Source: Bacteroidaceae bacterium
GTDB taxonomy: Bacteria > Bacteroidota > Bacteroidia > Bacteroidales > Bacteroidaceae
Direction of reading: 5' to 3'
Length of the DNA stretch: 64,000 nt
NCBI GenBank assembly: GCA_017445925.1
Contig: JAFSRW010000042.1
Coordinates: forward strand, 30,059-94,058
Positions 26,320 to 34,152 of the stretch are shown here, in pieces. The notes beneath the pieces are model-generated. The model saw nothing but the letters and a program-made list of their open reading frames with translations, had not been told where the DNA came from and did not search any database. Numbering within the stretch: position 1 is the first letter of the stretch; each line of letters starts with the position of its first letter. The position numbers and the translations under genes are program-made.

Positions 26320-26384
26320 TATCCTAAACCCTTTAATCTTTCAACTTTTTAACCTTTTAATGTTTTAACCTTTTAACTTCACAT
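26316..26384. repeat. 8-bp-period CCTTTTAA repeats between minus-strand genes
   Basis: Successive units of the form CCTTTTAA / TGTTTTAA fill the short spacer between the symporter and barrel genes and run into the last codons of the symporter gene. They are similar in character to, but different in period from, the 7-bp arrays. Confidence 0.6.
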
Positions 26385-27210
26385 AGCCCACGTACGTCAG
26401 TAGCACCACATTCATCATCAGCGCATACAGGATGGCTGGGATAGCAAACCGTCCGTCGTTGAACACAAAGGGACTGGAGGCAATGGCAATGGCTTGTGCC
26501 GCATTCTGCATCCCCACTTCTATGATAATGGTTCTGCGTTCTGTGGTCTTTAACTTAAACACATAGCACAGTACGGAAGCAAAAGATACGGCTACCAGTA
26601 ACAACATTGTTACAGCAAGGCCCAGCACGCTGAAGTTGGTGATAATGGTCTCCTTATGTTGCACAAAGAAAATACCTGCCAACAGCATCAGAGCTGGGAA
26701 AGCCAACTTGGAAAGCACCCTGGCTATGCGTGCTGCCAGTTCGGGTTTGTAATACCTTATGATAATACCTATGAGTATAGGAAGCAACATGGTAACAAGG
26801 TTCTGCATGAGCAGATTCTTAATGGGAAGTTGAATGCCCACCTGCTGCCCTACTGCGCTGGTAACCATCTGCATAATCAGCGGAAGGGTAAACAGCGTGA
26901 TTATACTGCTTAAAGCTGTCAGCGATACAGAAAGAGCCACATCACCCTTAGCCAGCATACTGAATATATTACTGGAACTTCCACCTGGGCAGCAGGCTAT
27001 CAGCACCAGACCGATGGTAAAGATAGGATTGAGATGCATAACCATAGCCACAACCCATGCCAGCAAAGGCATAATCAACTGACCAGCAAGGCCACCTGCA
27101 ACGGCTCTGCCCCGTTTAATCACTAACAGAAAATCCTTGGCTTCCAATGTGAGTCCCAAGCAGAACATCAGCAGTGTGAGGATAGGAAGCACAATAAAAA
27201 TACTATTCAT
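26365..27210 (-). CDS. Bile acid:sodium symporter family transporter
   Basis: 281 residues with nine to ten hydrophobic helices. It matches the BASS (SBF) fold: LIACCPGGSSSNIFSMLAKGDVALSVSLTALSS is the family's sodium-binding helix-crossover signature, and EVGMQNAAQAIAIASS is the second one. The family imports organic anions with sodium; bacterial members carry bile acids, pantoate, keto acids or similar. Substrate unknown. Transcribed from a divergent regulatory region that also serves the DUF5020 gene. Confidence 0.88.
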   Translation of the reverse strand: MNSIFIVLPILTLLMFCLGLTLEAKDFLLVIKRGRAVAGGLAGQLIMPLLAWVVAMVMHLNPIFTIGLVLIACCPGGSSSNIFSMLAKGDVALSVSLTALSSIITLFTLPLIMQMVTSAVGQQVGIQLPIKNLLMQNLVTMLLPILIGIIIRYYKPELAARIARVLSKLAFPALMLLAGIFFVQHKETIITNFSVLGLAVTMLLLVAVSFASVLCYVFKLKTTERRTIIIEVGMQNAAQAIAIASSPFVFNDGRFAIPAILYALMMNVVLLTYVGYVKLKG

Positions 27211-27307
27211 TTGAACGTTACCCGATATTTCACATCATTTTCGGCGCAAAACTGCAGTTAAATGAGAGCCATCAAACGGCTTTGAATGGCCGAACGTGAG
27301 CAGTTTC

Positions 27308-27323
27308 GCATCAAATTTGATGC
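27308..27323. promoter_or_regulatory. 16-bp perfect palindrome between divergent promoters, candidate operator
   Basis: GCATCAAATTTGATGC abuts the minus-strand -7 element (27323-27330) and covers its expected transcription start. The plus-strand -7 element is 30 bp away. Position and symmetry suggest a binding site for a dimeric regulator (inference). Confidence 0.6.
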
Positions 27324-27330
27324 AAAGGTA
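27323..27330 (-). promoter_or_regulatory. -7 element for the symporter gene
   Basis: TACCTTTG on the minus strand, about 115 bp upstream of the start codon. No convincing -33 is seen. Confidence 0.6.
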
Positions 27331-27352
27331 CAAAAAATTCAAAAAAAAGCTA

Positions 27353-27360
27353 TACTTTTG
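27353..27360 (+). promoter_or_regulatory. -7 element for the DUF5020 gene
   Basis: TACTTTTG, 36 bp before the ATG at 27397. The -33 region is a run of A and not TTTG. Confidence 0.6.
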
Positions 27361-27396
27361 CGCCAATTTTAATGAATATAACATTATAAGAAAGCA

Positions 27397-28176
27397 ATGA
27401 ATTCAATTGTGAGAAGATTATTATTATTACCCTTGTTGTGCATCTCTTTAGCAGCCAGCGCACAGTTCAATCTACAGTTTCATTATGATCTGGGTCGACA
27501 CATGAACCCCGAATCAGAAGCAAACCGCCAGATATTTACCGTAACGGCAGAGTTCTTTAAACCCGACAGACTGGGCCAAACCTTTCTGTTCATTGATATG
27601 GACTACAGAGGAGAAGGACCTCAGAACAATGGTGCCATAGGAGCCTATTGGGAGATGAGTCGCGACTTCACGTTTGCCAAAGTAAAGAATACCAATAGCA
27701 ACTTTAGCGCTCACATTGAGTATGACGGCGGAGTGAGAAACACCTTCTCCATCCAGCAGTGTGTGTTGGTAGGCCCCGCATGGAACTGGCACAGCAACGA
27801 CTTCAGTAAGACCTTTAGTTTCCAGGCCTTGTACAAGCAATATTTTAAAGGTGCAGGCAACGGTGCACTTTCCACTTTCCAGACTACAGCCGTATGGGGC
27901 ATCAACTTTGCCAAAGGCCTTTGCACCTTCTGCGGCTACGCTGATTTATGGTACGGATACATTCCTGAATTTGACGAAAACGGTATCCAGAAGAAAGGAA
28001 TCGTGATGAATACCGAACCACAATTTTGGTTTAACGTGTTCGGCAGAGGCAGACAAAACAATAAACTGAGTGTTGGTACGGAAGTTAAGATTAACAACAA
28101 CTTCATCTGGAGAACTAACAACAGTACACGTACCTTTTTTGTGAACCCCACTCTGGCTGTAAAATACACCTTCTAA
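27397..28176 (+). CDS. DUF5020 family outer membrane protein
   Basis: 259 residues with a signal peptide (LLCISLAASAQ). The mature protein is a series of amphipathic strands (FNLQFHYDLGRHM..., FLFIDMDYRGEGPQNNGAIGAYWEMSRDF) ending in LAVKYTF, typical of a small outer-membrane barrel. The family is common in Bacteroidales and resembles nucleoside-specific (Tsx-like) channels; its function is not established. It is divergent from the bile-acid symporter family gene with a shared regulatory region containing a 16-bp palindrome, which hints at a joint outer- and inner-membrane uptake route (inference). Confidence 0.8.
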   Translation: MNSIVRRLLLLPLLCISLAASAQFNLQFHYDLGRHMNPESEANRQIFTVTAEFFKPDRLGQTFLFIDMDYRGEGPQNNGAIGAYWEMSRDFTFAKVKNTNSNFSAHIEYDGGVRNTFSIQQCVLVGPAWNWHSNDFSKTFSFQALYKQYFKGAGNGALSTFQTTAVWGINFAKGLCTFCGYADLWYGYIPEFDENGIQKKGIVMNTEPQFWFNVFGRGRQNNKLSVGTEVKINNNFIWRTNNSTRTFFVNPTLAVKYTF

Positions 28177-28358
28177 ACCAAAATTCTCCCCTATATATAA
28201 TAATGTATAGAAGGTTTTGTGTGTAGTTGCATTATTTTCTTAAATATAATAATCGCTATTAATATATACATTTTTCATTAAAAATGCCCTCAAAATGCAT
28301 ACAAAAAGGATATTTAACAAAAAAAATTAGCATTTTTATGCAGATTTTGTAAAAAAAG

Positions 28359-28390
28359 TTTGGTGGATATTGTAAAATAGCATACCTTTG
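28359..28390 (+). promoter_or_regulatory. Strong consensus promoter for the OmpA-family gene
   Basis: TTTG at 28359-28362, a 20-bp spacer, then TACCTTTG at 28383-28390. About 70 nt of AT-rich leader separates it from the ATG at 28467. The 28177-28358 stretch before it is AT-rich and shows no gene. Confidence 0.85.
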
Positions 28391-28466
28391 CGTTGAAAAA
28401 TGTGAAAATGTACATGTAGATGTATAATTAAAAAAGAAATTGATGTTTAATTTTTATAAGTTTGTT

Positions 28467-29534
28467 ATGAAGAAATTTACTCTTTTAATGGTAGCCATGT
28501 TCTCAATGGCTTTCAGTGCAAACGCACAGTACAATGTTGATGGTCACAAGTTCTGGGACAACTGGTCATTAGGTCTGGAAGGTGGTATCTCCACTAACGC
28601 TCACGATTGGAACAGCCCCAAGGGTGCCATTGCTGGTATTACAGTAACTAAGGGTATCACTCCTGTTGTTAGCTTCGAGTTCGGTTTTAACGTTGGTATT
28701 AACAACAACTACAGCTGGGAAATGGCTCACAGCGCAAACGTAATTGATAACGTAAGTGCTATTGCAAGTACTAAGATCAACCTGATGAACTGGTTCGGCG
28801 GTTACAAGGGTACACCCCGTTTGTTCGAGATTCAGGCTCGCGGTGGTTTCGGTTACATGCGTGAATTCTATCCCGACTTCGCTGGTAATCCCACAAGTAG
28901 CGGCAATGACCTGAACCGTGCTATTGCTAAGTTCGGTTTCGACTTCGACTTCAACCTGGGTAAGGCTAAGGCTTGGACTCTTAGCGTACGTCCCGCTGTT
29001 GTTATGAAGATGGCTCGCGAGACTTCTCCCGCTTTCATGGGTTGTGTATATGTTGATCGTTGCAATGCTTATGGTCACAACGTAATTGGACAGTTGACAG
29101 CTGGTATCACTTACCACTTCAAGACCTCTAACGGTACACACAACTTCGCAGCTGTTAAGCCTCAGGTTGTAACTGAGACTGTAGAGAAGATTGTTGAGAA
29201 GCCCGTTGAGAAGATTGTTGAGAAGGTAGTTGAGAAGCAGGTTGCTGCTCCTGCAAGCAATAACATCTATGTTGTTGAGTTCGAGCAGAACAAGTCTAAC
29301 CTGAGCAACACAGCTAAGGCTACTCTGGATCAGATTTCTAACGGTACAACAGTTATCCTTGATGCTTATGCATCTCCCGAAGGTGCTAAGGCTTACAACC
29401 AGAAGCTCTCTCAGAAGCGTGCTGACGCTGTTAAGGGTTACCTGGAGAACAAGGGCGTTAAGGTTGCTGATGCTAAGGCTCACGGTGCAGAAAGCAAGAG
29501 CTCACAGCGTGTTGTTTACGTTCGCATTAAGTAA
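28467..29534 (+). CDS. OmpA family outer membrane protein
   Basis: 355 residues from the ATG at 28467, which gives a clean signal peptide (MKKFTLLMVAMFSMAFSANAQ); in-frame starts at 28440 and 28443 would only add an awkward N-terminus. An eight-strand-type barrel fills residues ~20-215. A VEKIVEKPVEKIVEKVVEKQV linker follows, then an OmpA peptidoglycan-binding domain (VEFEQNKSNLSNTAKATL, DAYASPEGAKAYNQKLSQKRADAVKGYL). It ties the outer membrane to peptidoglycan. Codon choice is strongly restricted (GGT, AAC, TTC, CTG, CGT), and the promoter and terminator are strong, so it is probably a major envelope protein. Confidence 0.92.
   Translation: MKKFTLLMVAMFSMAFSANAQYNVDGHKFWDNWSLGLEGGISTNAHDWNSPKGAIAGITVTKGITPVVSFEFGFNVGINNNYSWEMAHSANVIDNVSAIASTKINLMNWFGGYKGTPRLFEIQARGGFGYMREFYPDFAGNPTSSGNDLNRAIAKFGFDFDFNLGKAKAWTLSVRPAVVMKMARETSPAFMGCVYVDRCNAYGHNVIGQLTAGITYHFKTSNGTHNFAAVKPQVVTETVEKIVEKPVEKIVEKVVEKQVAAPASNNIYVVEFEQNKSNLSNTAKATLDQISNGTTVILDAYASPEGAKAYNQKLSQKRADAVKGYLENKGVKVADAKAHGAESKSSQRVVYVRIK
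29181..29238. repeat. In-frame tandem repeat in the OmpA linker
   Basis: Repeated GTTGAGAAG-type units encode five consecutive (I/P/V)VEK steps between barrel and peptidoglycan-binding domain. Such a repeat could vary in copy number between strains. Confidence 0.75.
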
Positions 29535-29561
29535 TCTAAATTAAAAGATTTATAAACAAAA

Positions 29562-29594
29562 AGGGCGGCAAGCTACGGCTTGCCGCTTTTTTTG
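29562..29594 (+). terminator. Rho-independent terminator of the OmpA-family gene
   Basis: GCGGCAAGC-TACG-GCTTGCCGC (29565-29586): a 9-bp perfect stem and 4-nt loop, followed by a run of T. Confidence 0.92.
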
Positions 29595-29751
29595 TTTCGA
29601 CACTTCTAGTCCCCTTAAACTTTAAGGGTAATGCGAAGGCTTCTATACGTTATATGGGGAAAAGATGATTTTGGAAATAATCAGAATTCTCAGAAGTAAT
29701 TTTTATATTCTCAGGAAAATGTTTAATTTTACATCTAAATCGAAATAGCAT

Positions 29752-30231
29752 ATGAAATATAGAATTAAAAAGGAAATTAGGATACTATTTGTATGCCACG
29801 GTAATATATGCCGGAGTCCGATGGCTGAGTTTGTAATGAAGGATCTGGTACAAAAAGCAGGACTTGCTGATCAGTTCTACATAGAATCGTCAGCCACCTC
29901 AACTGAGGAAATCGGAAACGAGGTCTATCCCCCTGCCAAACGCAAACTGGCGGAACACGGAATTGGATGTAAGGGAAAGAAGGCCCGACAAATGCAAGGC
30001 AACGACTATTCGAGATTTGATTTGCTGATAGGAATGGATGAATGGAACATCCGCAATATGACCCGCATCTGCGGGGGTGACCCGGATGGAAAGATTCATA
30101 AACTGCTGGATTATACAAAGAGAAAGGGTGATGTTGCCGACCCTTGGTACACAGGCAACTTCGAGACAACATGGCAAGATGTAACAGAAGGCTGCCAATG
30201 TCTGCTGGAAACCATCATAAGACAAAAATAA
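29752..30231 (+). CDS. Low-molecular-weight protein-tyrosine phosphatase
   Basis: 159 residues, cytoplasmic. The P-loop CHGNICRS (Cys15 nucleophile, Arg21) lies at the N-terminus, and the general-acid loop ADPWYTG (Asp130) lies near the C-terminus, both in the expected order and spacing for the LMW-PTP family. Substrate unknown; in related bacteria such enzymes often control exopolysaccharide kinases, but no such kinase is nearby. A TAnnTTTG element close to its start is not obvious. The next gene has its own promoter. Confidence 0.92.
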   Translation: MKYRIKKEIRILFVCHGNICRSPMAEFVMKDLVQKAGLADQFYIESSATSTEEIGNEVYPPAKRKLAEHGIGCKGKKARQMQGNDYSRFDLLIGMDEWNIRNMTRICGGDPDGKIHKLLDYTKRKGDVADPWYTGNFETTWQDVTEGCQCLLETIIRQK

Positions 30232-30261
30232 AACTATACTTCTCAAAAAACAACCAAATCT

Positions 30262-30292
30262 TTTGTCCGACTGGAGATTTTTCATATTTTTG
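30262..30292 (+). promoter_or_regulatory. Consensus promoter of the PP2C/STAS signalling operon
   Basis: TTTG at 30262-30265, a 19-bp spacer, then TATTTTTG at 30285-30292. The ATG is at 30310, so the leader is very short. Confidence 0.8.
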
Positions 30293-30309
30293 TAACCAAA
30301 CAATAGTCT

Positions 30310-32523
30310 ATGAGTAATATAACCAATATCACAAATGGGTGGTCTAGACAAAATGGAAGATTCGCTAAGACCACCACCAGTCTGACTATCATCATTGTAG
30401 CGGTATTGCTGCTGGAGTTGTTGTCTGCTGCACAATACTATTTTACACGCAACATGATGGAGAATGAGTTAGAGAAGCGTGCCGAGATGGAGCTGACTAT
30501 GAAGGCTATCATTACAAATGGGTTAATAGATAATTGTGAACAGTCGCTCAAAAGCCACATCATGGAGATTAAGAGGAACCTTGCCTATCCGGACACGATG
30601 GCAAACATCATGGCATGGACTCTTAAGTTCTCTCCTCACGTGATGGGGTGCGGCATTGCATTCAATCCAGGTTTTTATCCCGACAGAGATTCTCTATTTG
30701 AGCCATACGCCCTAAGAACCGACAGCGGCATTCACTGCATGCAAATAGCTGGCGGAAATTTTGACTATACAAAGAATGGATTCTTCAGATACATTCGGCG
30801 AAAGAAGACCAATAGTTGGGTAGGACCATACGAAGACGCCTATGTCAAACAGAAACTTATAACCTATGCCATACCTATATACACATTTACAGGAGACACT
30901 GTGGGTGTGTACGGCATTGACATTAGCTGTAACACTTTGGGAAATATACTCAACCAGAAGAACATTTATCCTTCATCATTCGACTTCCTGCTTTCTGAGG
31001 AAGGTGAACTGATAGCCGGCCCCACAGATCCGAGCATGAGGAAAAAGGTGGAAAATGCCATTCGTATTATCAATGACAGCACAATCTCAAAACACGGAAT
31101 TAAAGAAAGTTGTATTCAAATAGCATATTATCACGATAAGGAGGAAGATCAGGATATGACCTTATTCTATGGCGTGATGAGAGATTCACCTGAATGGCAA
31201 ATAGCCGTTGCATGCTATGACAATGAGGTTTACGCTCCGCTTAAAGAACTACATCTTCGCCTGCTTTTGATTTCTTTACTGGCATTTGGTGTCTTGCTTT
31301 TCATAGTGGGATGTTTTGCGAGAAACGAAGAGAAACTGAAGCAGAAGACCATGCAGGAACAACGCATTGCTGGTGAGCTGCGAGTGGCCAACCAGATACA
31401 GCAGAGCATGCTGCCCCGCCAATACTACCAGCAGGACGACCTGAAGATCTACGGTTCGCTGGTGCCTGCCCGAGAAGTAGGCGGCGACCTATTTGATTAC
31501 TTCAACTGCGATGATAAACTATTCTTCTGTATAGGCGATGTCAGCGGCAAGGGGGCATCATCGGCCATGCTGATGGGTGTTATACATTCTATGTTCCGTG
31601 CTTTCTCGGCTCACGAGAAGAACCCTTCCTATATTATGCAGGCAATAAACCAGTCATCATGCCAAAATAATGAAGCAAATATGTTTGTGACACTCTTTAT
31701 CGGTGTTCTGGATCTGCCCACAGGAAAACTGCGCTACTGCAATGCGGGACACGATGCTCCCATTCTTCTCCCCACCCTGAGTTCCATACCTGCCAACCCG
31801 CATCTTCCAGTTGGTGTATTTGAAGATGTGCAATATAAAGTGGAAGAGATAACGCTACAACCTGACAGCACCATCTTCCTATATACCGACGGACTGACGG
31901 AGGCAAAGAACATGGCGCGAAAGATTTTCGGGCTGGAACGTATAAAGAACATACTTACTACGTGTGTCGACAAACAACCAAAGGAGATTCTGGAAATTGT
32001 CAGCGACGAGGTGAGAAAGTATGTGGGCGATGCGGAGCAGAGCGATGACCTGACCATGCTGGCTATCCGATACACCCCCAAACAGTTTGAAAGTACATTC
32101 TCTGAGATAATCGTGATAAAGAACGATATCCACGAGCTTCCCAAATTTAATAATTTCCAGAAGGCTTTTTATGCCAAACTGAACCTGGATAAACCAGAAG
32201 CCCGAAAGATGCAATTAGCTGTAGAAGAGGCTGTTGTGAATGTAATTGACTATGCCTATCCCATCGATACAGAGGGAAACATCGAGGTACGTATGATGTC
32301 TGACGGACATATCCTGAAGATAGTGATTACCGACTCGGGAGTTTTCTTCGACCCCACAACAAAAAAGAAAGCCGATACTACCCTATCCGCCGAAGAACGA
32401 CAGATAGGCGGTTTAGGATTGCTGTTGGTGCGAGAACTTATGGACACTATCAACTACGAACGAGAGGAAGGAAAAAATATATTAACACTCATAAAAAACT
32501 ATAACAATGAAAACAACAATTGA
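30310..32523 (+). CDS. Membrane sensor phosphatase: Cache-like domain, SpoIIE/RsbU PP2C and anti-sigma-type HATPase in one chain
   Basis: 737 residues. A membrane helix near residue 25-40, an extracytoplasmic sensor region with Cache features (GFFRYIRRKKTNSWVGPYEDAY, AIPIYTFTGDTVGVYGIDIS), a second membrane helix near 315-335 and a linker helix (RIAGELRVANQIQQSMLP). Then a SpoIIE-type phosphatase (REVGGDLFDYF, FCIGDVSGKGASSAMLMG, RYCNAGHDAPI, FLYTDGLTEA) to ~600. The C-terminal ~130 residues are a RsbW-like HATPase (EEAVVNVIDYAYP, ITDSGVFFDP, GGLGLLLVRELMD). Fusing the antagonist's phosphatase to a predicted anti-sigma kinase puts opposing activities in one polypeptide. The stop overlaps the STAS start by 17 bp. 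Confidence 0.9.
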   Translation: MSNITNITNGWSRQNGRFAKTTTSLTIIIVAVLLLELLSAAQYYFTRNMMENELEKRAEMELTMKAIITNGLIDNCEQSLKSHIMEIKRNLAYPDTMANIMAWTLKFSPHVMGCGIAFNPGFYPDRDSLFEPYALRTDSGIHCMQIAGGNFDYTKNGFFRYIRRKKTNSWVGPYEDAYVKQKLITYAIPIYTFTGDTVGVYGIDISCNTLGNILNQKNIYPSSFDFLLSEEGELIAGPTDPSMRKKVENAIRIINDSTISKHGIKESCIQIAYYHDKEEDQDMTLFYGVMRDSPEWQIAVACYDNEVYAPLKELHLRLLLISLLAFGVLLFIVGCFARNEEKLKQKTMQEQRIAGELRVANQIQQSMLPRQYYQQDDLKIYGSLVPAREVGGDLFDYFNCDDKLFFCIGDVSGKGASSAMLMGVIHSMFRAFSAHEKNPSYIMQAINQSSCQNNEANMFVTLFIGVLDLPTGKLRYCNAGHDAPILLPTLSSIPANPHLPVGVFEDVQYKVEEITLQPDSTIFLYTDGLTEAKNMARKIFGLERIKNILTTCVDKQPKEILEIVSDEVRKYVGDAEQSDDLTMLAIRYTPKQFESTFSEIIVIKNDIHELPKFNNFQKAFYAKLNLDKPEARKMQLAVEEAVVNVIDYAYPIDTEGNIEVRMMSDGHILKIVITDSGVFFDPTTKKKADTTLSAEERQIGGLGLLLVRELMDTINYEREEGKNILTLIKNYNNENNN

Positions 32524-32809
32524 AGAAATTGATGGCAAGTATATTGCTACGTTAGAAGGTGAAATGGATACAGCTGCCGCAATGGAAGTAGAGGAAGCCA
32601 TGAAACCCCTCTACCAGAACAAAGGCAAGGATGTAATCATCGACTGCACCAAGCTGGAGTATATAGCTTCAAGCGGACTGCGCATCCTACTCTGCATCCT
32701 TAAGGATGCCAAGGCTGGCGGTAGCCGTGTAGTGCTGAAAAACGTTAACGATGATATCAAGAATGTATTTAGCCTGACAGGCTTTATTAACATCTTCGAG
32801 TTTGAATAA
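32507..32809 (+). CDS. STAS-domain anti-sigma factor antagonist
   Basis: 100 residues, a single STAS domain. The phospho-acceptor loop reads YIASSGLRILL, with Ser56 at the position phosphorylated in SpoIIAA/RsbV; the usual preceding Asp is Ala here. It overlaps the upstream sensor gene by 17 bp, which fits stoichiometric co-production. The likely cycle is phosphorylation by the HATPase domain of its partner and dephosphorylation by that partner's PP2C domain. What the unphosphorylated form binds is unknown, since no sigma factor is encoded next to it. Confidence 0.9.
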   Translation: MKTTIEEIDGKYIATLEGEMDTAAAMEVEEAMKPLYQNKGKDVIIDCTKLEYIASSGLRILLCILKDAKAGGSRVVLKNVNDDIKNVFSLTGFINIFEFE

Positions 32810-32867
32810 TTAAGTATCCTCTTGCCGTTTTAAATGTTAACACATAATATTTTCGTGTCTACATCGC

Positions 32868-33794
32868 ATGAAAATACCGACATTATTTAAGGAATATATC
32901 TGGCTGCTTGAAACCATTTATCATGCAGGAAAGATTTCCCTTGCAGAGATTAATGAGAAATGGCGCCGCAAGGAAGAAAGTCGTGGAGCAAATTTTCCTC
33001 GTACCACATTCAATCGCCACCGTGAAGCGATACTGAACATGTTCGGGGTGATCATTGAATGTGACCGTTCCGACGGGAACCGCTATTATATCAGTAACAA
33101 GGGAGTGCTGAAAGAGAATAGTGTTACTAACTGGCTTTTCTCTACGCTAAGCGTCGGCAACATTCTGGACGAGAATGTAGGTTTGCAGAACCGTGTACTG
33201 CTTGAGAGTATTCCCTCTGGCGGCACTCTCCTGAGGAGAATAATAAAAGCCATGAGGGTTAGCTGCAAGATTAACATGAAGTACCAGAAATACAGCTCGG
33301 CTACAGCCAAAAAATATCTGGCTGAGCCTTACTGCGTGAAGTTGTTCAAACGCCGCTGGTATGTACTGACAAAGGTAGAACGCGAGAAAGAGGATGGAAC
33401 AATAGAAAAATCCATGTCGGTATTCTCCCTTGACCGTATAGTGGACGTGGAACTGACACAAGAGAAGTTCGTCCTGGATGACAACTTTAATGCCGAGAAA
33501 TACTTTGCAGAAAGTTTTGGCATTATGGTTGATACCAACATTAAGCCAGAAAGGATTATCCTTAGGGCTTATGGAATGGAGCGATACTACCTAAGAGACC
33601 TACCTTTACATCCATCACAGCGTGAAATTGCAGCCCATGATGAGTATATCGACTTTGAAATCAGAATCCGTCCGACATCAGATTTTAAGGCCCACATCCT
33701 TTCCAGGGGCGAATGGCTACAGGTGATTGCACCATCATGGTTGGCTGAAGACATAATGCATTTGCATCAAGCGTCCATCGATAATTATAATTGA
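32868..33794 (+). CDS. WYL-domain transcriptional regulator
   Basis: 308 residues. The N-terminal winged-helix region (residues ~10-90; TTFNRHREAILNMFGV, GNRYYIS) is followed by the WYL domain (~120-225; KYLAEPYCVKLFKRRWYVLTK and SLDRIVDVEL) and a C-terminal WCX-like extension (EIRIRPTSDFKAHILSRGEWLQVI). The family binds nucleic-acid or nucleotide ligands and often acts as repressor or activator of stress and defence genes. It sits 58 bp after the STAS gene and directly abuts the next gene (TGA then ATG with no gap), so operon membership with both is plausible. Confidence 0.88.
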   Translation: MKIPTLFKEYIWLLETIYHAGKISLAEINEKWRRKEESRGANFPRTTFNRHREAILNMFGVIIECDRSDGNRYYISNKGVLKENSVTNWLFSTLSVGNILDENVGLQNRVLLESIPSGGTLLRRIIKAMRVSCKINMKYQKYSSATAKKYLAEPYCVKLFKRRWYVLTKVEREKEDGTIEKSMSVFSLDRIVDVELTQEKFVLDDNFNAEKYFAESFGIMVDTNIKPERIILRAYGMERYYLRDLPLHPSQREIAAHDEYIDFEIRIRPTSDFKAHILSRGEWLQVIAPSWLAEDIMHLHQASIDNYN

Positions 33795-34097
33795 ATGAAT
33801 AAGGTAAGAATCACGGCTATCCGCCAAACGGTTTACCCCGACCTGATGGCAAAATACGAAAACCCTATTGAACACACCTGCGATGTCAGGGTGGGTCAGC
33901 AGTGGATTTCTATTGATGGGCATTGTCCTGAAGGCATGTGTCCGTCGGCATGGGAATCCATGAGGCCGTTCGTAGAGTCACTGGCTCGTGGCGAGGGGAA
34001 CTTTTTCGATGGTTGGATGAAGAACCCAATGAGTGCAATGATTAGTTGTAATGACGGATTCCGACCTTTCAGTTTCTATATTGAAGTGACGGAGTAG
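33795..34097 (+). CDS. TIGR04076 family protein
   Basis: 100 residues, no signal peptide. It matches the small TIGR04076 family: VRITAIRQTVYPDLMAKY, a Cys-containing CDVRVGQQWISIDGHCPEGMCPSAW core and FFDGWMKNPMSAMISCNDGFRPFSFYIE. Four cysteines suggest a metal or redox site, but the function of the family is not known. Its start codon directly follows the stop of the WYL gene. The stop codon lies within the stem of a convergent terminator. Confidence 0.8.
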   Translation: MNKVRITAIRQTVYPDLMAKYENPIEHTCDVRVGQQWISIDGHCPEGMCPSAWESMRPFVESLARGEGNFFDGWMKNPMSAMISCNDGFRPFSFYIEVTE

Positions 34098-34120
34098 CGA
34101 GCACAAAGCTAAGCTCGCTA
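34095..34120. terminator. Bidirectional terminator hairpin
   Basis: TAGCGAGC (34095-34102) and GCTCGCTA (34113-34120): a perfect 8-bp stem with a 10-nt loop between convergent genes. The TAG is the stop codon of the TIGR04076 gene. Confidence 0.8.
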
Positions 34121-34152
34121 AACCGTTGTAGCATTCCTTTTTTGAACAGAAT

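Noticed and set aside
28569-29483. 304-codon open frame antisense to the OmpA-family gene
   Set aside because: It is a by-product of the restricted codon use of a highly expressed gene; the product is Ser/Leu/Asn/Thr-rich without domains, and the sense gene is certain.
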